Below are positions 62,516 to 64,000 of a DNA stretch of 64,000 nucleotides, piece after piece. The translations under genes were made by a program, and so were the position numbers. The DNA is taken from contig QJNS01000216.1 in assembly GCA_004154925.1 (NCBI GenBank), positions 62,001 through 126,000 of the forward strand. The letters run 5' to 3'. This DNA comes from Monosporascus cannonballus (Eukaryota > Ascomycota > Sordariomycetes > Xylariales). The notes beneath the pieces are model-generated. The model saw nothing but the letters and a program-made list of their open reading frames with translations. It was not told where the DNA came from and did not search any database. Within the stretch, counting starts at the first letter, position 1, and each line of letters starts with the position of its first letter.

Positions 62516-63859
62516 TCATTGACCTTTCTCGACACCAGATACTGTGCGCTTTGTTCCCTTGCTATTAAGATGTTCGAGGTACCGCTCCTGGTTCTTCCGC
62601 CAGGCGACGTCGCCGACCTGTTTCCAAGAACCCCGTGCGAAGTCGCGGACGTATTCCTCGATGAATAGCCCACTCTCGTCCCTTAGATTCCTCTGAGGAC
62701 GGACGCCAAAGCTGTCGTCGTCCTGCATGATGATCTTCTTTAGGGCGCTGGCGGCACAACCTCTCCACATAGGGTGGAGATCGCCGGGCAGGGAGGGCTT
62801 AATGACATTCTTCCACAAAGTCTCTTTCTGTCGTTGCATACGCCACTCGAATAGGCGTGCCTCGTACTCACATCTGACTCTAAAGCGGGCAAATACTTGA
62901 TGGCGCACATCGTCTCGTGTGAGCTGAGTGTTTCCGAACCGTCCTTCCTCTCTACACTTCTGTAAGAATTCTTCGACCCACTTCCGGAACAGAGGACGTT
63001 GGTTCATACGGCGGCGGTCATTCGACTTGAGTTTCTTCATGTCGGTCTCGGACTTCATCTGCTCTTCGCAGTCAATACCATCCTCGTCGGTTGACTGGCT
63101 CCGCCCGACCCGGAAGAAGCGGGAGGTGGCGGCGTACTCGAAGACGTCAGTGAAATGGGCGAAGCGTTCTTCCCATTGTCGGCTATCGAACTTGAGACCT
63201 AGGAAGTCGAGGACTGCGGCGGGGTCCTCAGTTAGAAGGACCTTGGCCTTTTTGCGATCCTCCTTCTCGATCTCCGGGATGCGTAGGTAGAGGCCGACTC
63301 CGTCGATTGTAAGACCGAAGGGCCGTATCGTACTGCCAAGGATGCTCCAAAGGTCGCCGTGGGCATGTTTGAAGAGCATCCATTGGAGCCGGTCGATGCT
63401 CTGGTAGTAGTGAAGGTCAACTTGGATGAAGCGGCGCTTAGTGTCTTCCTTGACTTGGCCATTGCAACCATTCGCCTGGCTACCAGCTGGGTCTTTCTGC
63501 TTCGCTGAGTCTTGCTGACCCTCGGGCCAGGGGATCGCGAGCGTGAGCGAGTGGGGTTGCTCCTTCCTGGTCTTCTCGGCTTTCAAGAGACGTGCTGCAG
63601 CTTGCAATGGTTCCTCTGGAAGACCTTTAAGAGAGTCGTCCACCGGCTTAGAAGGAAAGATCTCCTTCCGCTCCCATGCGAGGAAGATATCGATATCACC
63701 ATAGTCTTCCTTGCCAGGTCCTTCGATTGGTGTGGCCACGCAGATGAAGAGTTGCTGAAGGATTGAGTGGCAGTGATCGCGAACGAGTTGGTAGATTTCA
63801 GGTGGCATACGGGGAGTGTAGAGTGGCTCTGGGCCTGATGCGAAAGCTAGGCCACCCAT
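62516..63859 (-). CDS. Conserved-type 447-aa protein with nucleotidyltransferase-like motif
   Basis: A single frame starts ATGGGTGGCCTAGC in good context and ends TGA/TAG-free at GVEKGQ before its stop at 62516. The N terminus MGGLAFASGPEPLYTPRMPP and the segment IEGPGKEDYGDIDIFLAW are of a kind I associate with a conserved but unnamed fungal protein family. The D-x-D in YGDIDIFLA, preceded by a Gly/Lys loop, resembles the metal-binding motif of the nucleotidyltransferase fold. A later strand, FIQVDLHYYQSIDRLQWM, could supply the third acidic residue. The C-terminal half is charged and helical (KKLKSNDRRRMNQRP, EWRMQRQKETLWKNV). There is no signal peptide or membrane segment. No substrate can be inferred. 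The promoter lies between 63860 and the window end. Confidence 0.85.
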   Translation of the reverse strand: MGGLAFASGPEPLYTPRMPPEIYQLVRDHCHSILQQLFICVATPIEGPGKEDYGDIDIFLAWERKEIFPSKPVDDSLKGLPEEPLQAAARLLKAEKTRKEQPHSLTLAIPWPEGQQDSAKQKDPAGSQANGCNGQVKEDTKRRFIQVDLHYYQSIDRLQWMLFKHAHGDLWSILGSTIRPFGLTIDGVGLYLRIPEIEKEDRKKAKVLLTEDPAAVLDFLGLKFDSRQWEERFAHFTDVFEYAATSRFFRVGRSQSTDEDGIDCEEQMKSETDMKKLKSNDRRRMNQRPLFRKWVEEFLQKCREEGRFGNTQLTRDDVRHQVFARFRVRCEYEARLFEWRMQRQKETLWKNVIKPSLPGDLHPMWRGCAASALKKIIMQDDDSFGVRPQRNLRDESGLFIEEYVRDFARGSWKQVGDVAWRKNQERYLEHLNSKGTKRTVSGVEKGQ

Positions 63860-64000
63860 TGTGATGCGATGTCCTCAGTAGCCTTGATAGCCAAACGAGG
63901 TCGGGAGAAGTGATAGAGGGGAAATTATGTCAAAGCTAGAAAGATGACGCTGGTGAAGCAGTAGTAAGGCCAGCTAGGTGAGTAGTTGAGGTGGAGAAGA
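63860..64000. other. Upstream region of the 447-aa gene
   Basis: 140 bp upstream of the start to the window edge. It is purine-rich on the minus-strand complement, with no clear TATA box. Confidence 0.4.

Noticed and set aside
1..64000. CRISPR arrays, prokaryotic operons, Shine-Dalgarno sites
   Set aside because: None are present. Introns, RIP and gene content are eukaryotic and fungal.

Overview
The window is nuclear DNA of a filamentous ascomycete (Pezizomycotina). The class is not resolved, although a Sordariomycete would fit. The evidence is fungal-type short introns (54-78 bp in most cases, with GTAAGT/GTATGT-like donors and CTAAC/CTAAT branch sites), housekeeping genes of fungal type, and large AT-rich blocks with the signature of repeat-induced point mutation (RIP). 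In those blocks CpA/TpG is depleted, CpG is kept, and reading frames are full of TAA/TAG. No prokaryotic or organellar features are seen.

Layout. 1-5030 is an AT-rich, RIP-degraded block of unidentified origin that ends abruptly. 7203-9818 (-) encodes the APC/C cullin subunit Apc2. 15429-16995 (-) is a five-exon C2H2 zinc-finger gene. 16996-32453 is about 15 kb of GC-balanced DNA in which I find no credible gene or repeat. 32454-33729 (-) is a four-exon eIF2B alpha (GCN3) gene with a TATA box and a Gcn4/CPC1-type TGAGTCA site upstream. 34050-50411 is a triple nest of transposons. 50525-51106 (-) is a small unrecognised GC-rich gene. 54936-55130 (-) is a small Cys-rich protein. 55706-57359 (-) is an allantoate/nicotinate-type (Dal5 family) MFS transporter. 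About 59.8-60.7 kb (-) is a frameshifted gene resembling fungal secreted proteins. 62516-63859 (-) is a 447-aa conserved-looking protein with a nucleotidyltransferase-like GDIDIF motif.

The most informative structure is the nest. A Fot1/Pot2-like (pogo, Tc1/mariner) DNA transposon of about 1.84 kb has 43-nt perfect terminal inverted repeats with TA at the ends. It was hit by a Ty3/Gypsy chromovirus-type LTR element A (431-bp LTRs, target duplication ATTTA). Element A was then hit between gag and pol by a related Gypsy element B (418-bp LTRs, target duplication GTTAG). RIP has destroyed all coding capacity. Its intensity falls off towards the outer edges of each element, so insertion order and RIP history can both be read from the sequence.

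The genes do not form an obvious pathway or cluster. They are ordinary dispersed fungal genes, all on the minus strand, separated by unusually long stretches of DNA in which I see nothing coding. I did not find a clear new biological system. The best leads are the RIP edge gradient, the long gene-free GC-balanced DNA, the decayed secreted-protein-like gene, and the orphan gene beside the transposon nest.
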